From a bacterium (GTDB lineage Bacteria > Krumholzibacteriota > Krumholzibacteriia > LZORAL124-64-63): a stretch of 8,977 nt of DNA. The stretch is from the NCBI GenBank assembly GCA_030591105.1, contig JAUVBS010000061.1, forward strand, positions 1 to 8,977. Direction: 5' to 3'. Under the pieces are notes generated by a model, which was given only the letters and a program-made list of their open reading frames with translations, searched no databases and had not been told where the DNA came from. Position 1 is the stretch's first letter. Each line of letters starts with the position of its first letter. Shown one piece after another: positions 7,064 through 8,977 of the stretch. A program made the position numbers and the translations under genes.

Positions 7064-8977
7064 GCCTCGTTCCGACGTGAGGTCGCAACACGGTGTCCGG
7101 TGGACGCGGCCATCCGGATGGGACCCGTCCGTCCGGAAACCGGCGGTGACACCGATTCTGTGGGTGTGTGGGTTGACGCTCATCCTGGCAATGGTTGGCG
7201 TTCTCGGCCCGCCGCGGGTCACCGTGGCTGCGACGACGGCGGTGTGGCCGCCGACACTCGAACTAGTGGCGGACGGCCAGGCTCAGGCGCCGTTAGAGCG
7301 TTATCTGACCGAAGATCGGCGCTGGCTCGCCGCACAATCGGCCGGCCAGCTCGCGGCGCCGCCGCCCGACTCGTTGGCTGCGGTGCGGACCTGGCTCGAC
7401 GCCGCGATGGCACCCGTAGTTTCGGCGACCGGCACGCCCGAGGTCGCACCGGCCACCGGCCTGCGCGACTTACTCTCGCTACTGCGCGACCGCTGGCTGG
7501 ACCGCGGCTATCTGGCGGCAGTGATCGCACGCGCCGCGCTGGCCGACGATATCGAGTCGGTGGCCAAGATCACGATTACAACGGGTCCGTTGTACCACGT
7601 CGGTTCGATCGAGGTCGGCGGCGAGGAGTTCAACGGCCGCGAGCATTTGCTCGCTACCGTGCTACCGCGGACGGGAGACCGTTTCGCTCCCGAGCGGTGG
7701 GAGGCGGCAGCCAACCGTCTGCTCGCGGGCGCTGGCGAACAGGGCTACCCGTTTGCCCGTTGGGTTCTGGAAGATGTAGCGATCGATCCTGAGCGCGCGA
7801 CCGTCGACATCAAGGCGCGTCTGCTGGTTGGACACCGCGCATATCTCGGTCCAATCACCAGTGATCTTGAGGATGGCCGCGGCCAGCGTTTTCTAGTACG
7901 GGCGAGCGGTCTGCACCGCGGTCAGCGCTTTCAACACTCGCAGCTCGAACGAGCCCGCCAGCGGCTGCTGGCGCGCGACCTGTACGCGTCCGTGGACGCA
8001 CCAACGGTCTATCTGACCAGCGCCGTGGACAGTGTCGGGGTCCACTGGACAGTGCAGCCGCGGCGTCGGGCCAACCGATTCTCGGTCATACTCGGCTTGA
8101 GCCGTAACGAGGAGGGAAGGAGTAAACTGAGCGGACAGGTCGATCTACGCTTGCCGAACCTCGCTGGCACCGGACGCCAATTGGAGGTGGCATGGAGCGA
8201 CGATGGCCGCCAGCTGACCCGTTTTGGTCTCTACTATCTGGAGCCGCTCATTTTCGGCACGCCTCTGGATACGGACATTCGGGTGGCAAGCGAGGTGCTT
8301 ACCGGCCAGTATACGCGTTTGACCCTCGAGAACCACTGGCAGCTGCCGATCGTCGGCTACTGGGGGCTGGAAGTCGGTGCGGGCTGGGACCGTACGACCT
8401 ACCCGACCGGCAGGCTCGAACGCACTGGCCGCCTGCGCGGGCGGGCCGCCTTCTTCCACCGGCGGGGCGACCGCGCGATCAGCGGCTGGCACGGTTACGC
8501 AGCCATCGAGACGGCACGGCGCGAGGCCACCCACCGCACCGACGCAGATCAGGATCAAACGAGCGAGCTGGGCGAGGTGACGATCCAGCGTATCCTGGAC
8601 GCCAATGTCGGCGGCGAGCAGTGGCTCGGACGGGTGCTCAGCCTGGCGGGTCGCGCCACGTTCCGCCAGCTCAGTGGCGGCCAAGAGCCGGCGCCGCTCG
8701 CGGAACAGTTCCGCTTCGGCGGTGCCCAGACGTTGCGCGGCTACCTCGAGCAGCAATTCCACGGCGAGACCGTTGCCTACGGTAGTATCGAACTGCGGCT
8801 CGGTCGTCCCCAGCGCTCACGGGTTTACACCGTTGTGGACGTGGGATACTTTGAGTTCGAGACCCTGACCGAAGTGGCAGGGAACATCGTCCGACTCAAG
8901 CAAGAGGGCTCGCCCGTTGGTTTCGGTGTCGGGCTGGAGGTGATCACCCCCGTCGGTGACATCTCCCTGGCGATCGG
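7029..8977 (+). CDS. Omp85-family outer-membrane assembly protein, BamA/TamA-like (3' truncated)
   Basis: The frame is open from ATG 7029 to the right edge (649 full codons visible). Residues 1-40 are a long Arg-rich region, followed by a hydrophobic segment at about 41-60 (ILWVCGLTLILAMVGVLG), so the signal peptide has an unusually long n-region. GTG 7077 and GTG 7146 are alternative starts, but neither has a good Shine-Dalgarno site. Residues 75-144 are not recognised. POTRA-like units follow at roughly 145-186 (LDRGYLAAVIA, KITITTGPLYHVG), 187-258 (SIEVGGEEFNGREHLL, EQGYPFARWVLEDV) and 258-345 (GHRAYLGPI, RQRLLARDLYASVDAPTV). The barrel begins near residue 349 (NRFSVILGLSR, LRLPNLAGTGRQLEV, YYLEPLIFGTPL). 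The hallmark VRGF/Y loop motif is LRGY at 569-572, in FRFGGAQTLRGY. The visible end, GLEVITPVGDISLAIG, is the typical penultimate barrel strand, so little is missing. Family known: insertion or export of outer-membrane proteins. The client is inferred to be the adjacent barrel. Confidence 0.88.
   Translation, partial: MTCGSSRRLASRPRSDVRSQHGVRWTRPSGWDPSVRKPAVTPILWVCGLTLILAMVGVLGPPRVTVAATTAVWPPTLELVADGQAQAPLERYLTEDRRWLAAQSAGQLAAPPPDSLAAVRTWLDAAMAPVVSATGTPEVAPATGLRDLLSLLRDRWLDRGYLAAVIARAALADDIESVAKITITTGPLYHVGSIEVGGEEFNGREHLLATVLPRTGDRFAPERWEAAANRLLAGAGEQGYPFARWVLEDVAIDPERATVDIKARLLVGHRAYLGPITSDLEDGRGQRFLVRASGLHRGQRFQHSQLERARQRLLARDLYASVDAPTVYLTSAVDSVGVHWTVQPRRRANRFSVILGLSRNEEGRSKLSGQVDLRLPNLAGTGRQLEVAWSDDGRQLTRFGLYYLEPLIFGTPLDTDIRVASEVLTGQYTRLTLENHWQLPIVGYWGLEVGAGWDRTTYPTGRLERTGRLRGRAAFFHRRGDRAISGWHGYAAIETARREATHRTDADQDQTSELGEVTIQRILDANVGGEQWLGRVLSLAGRATFRQLSGGQEPAPLAEQFRFGGAQTLRGYLEQQFHGETVAYGSIELRLGRPQRSRVYTVVDVGYFEFETLTEVAGNIVRLKQEGSPVGFGVGLEVITPVGDISLAI

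Noticed and set aside
7064..7145. Possible terminator or intergenic spacer after the large barrel gene
   Set aside because: No stem-loop followed by a T-run is visible, and the region is inside the open frame of the Omp85 gene.
7100..7792. 230-residue open frame on the + strand
   Set aside because: It lies out of frame within the Omp85 gene, whose own frame shows a signal-type segment, POTRA patterns and the barrel. The 230-residue product is Arg/Gly-rich with no recognisable pattern and no Shine-Dalgarno site.
8145..8762. 205-residue antisense open frame inside the Omp85 gene
   Set aside because: It is antisense to the barrel-encoding region and overlaps the LRGY motif of the real gene; its product shows no domain pattern.

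Overview
The window is GC-rich and tightly packed. Six genes lie on the + strand with intergenic gaps of 12, 26, 2 and 21 nt, and the last pair overlaps by 35 nt. No tRNA, rRNA, CRISPR array, insertion sequence, promoter or terminator was found. The first gene is cut by the left edge and the sixth by the right edge. The layout reads as part of one co-directional operon for cell-envelope and surface proteins.

Layout: (1) 1-615, the C-terminal part of a secreted or surface protein ending in a FlgD-Ig / type IX-like sorting domain; (2) 628-1632 and (3) 1659-2546, two tandem, diverged paralogs of a DUF5683-like envelope protein that share an EIGGG motif and a hydrophobic hairpin; (4) 2549-3571, a lipoprotein folding as a six-bladed NHL-type beta-propeller; (5) 3593-7063, a 1156-residue outer-membrane beta-barrel protein with repeated surface-type modules and some resemblance to SprA, the type IX translocon; (6) 7029 to the right edge, an Omp85-family (BamA/TamA-like) protein with POTRA domains and most of its barrel.

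Organism: the FlgD-Ig/PNP C-terminal domain, DUF5683-like proteins, NHL lipoproteins and large SprA-like barrels suggest a high-GC, diderm member of the FCB supergroup and its relatives, for example uncultivated lineages such as Zixibacteria, Eisenbacteria or Latescibacteria. This is inferred from family content; the phylum cannot be fixed from the window.

How the genes may work together (inference): the Omp85 protein would insert barrels into the outer membrane, and the large barrel next to it is an obvious candidate client. The propeller lipoprotein and the two DUF5683-like proteins could be accessory subunits in the periplasm or inner membrane, and the sorting-domain protein a possible cargo. 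Together they could form a compact surface-export or surface-assembly locus. Starts were set by strong Shine-Dalgarno sequences; three of the five visible starts are GTG.
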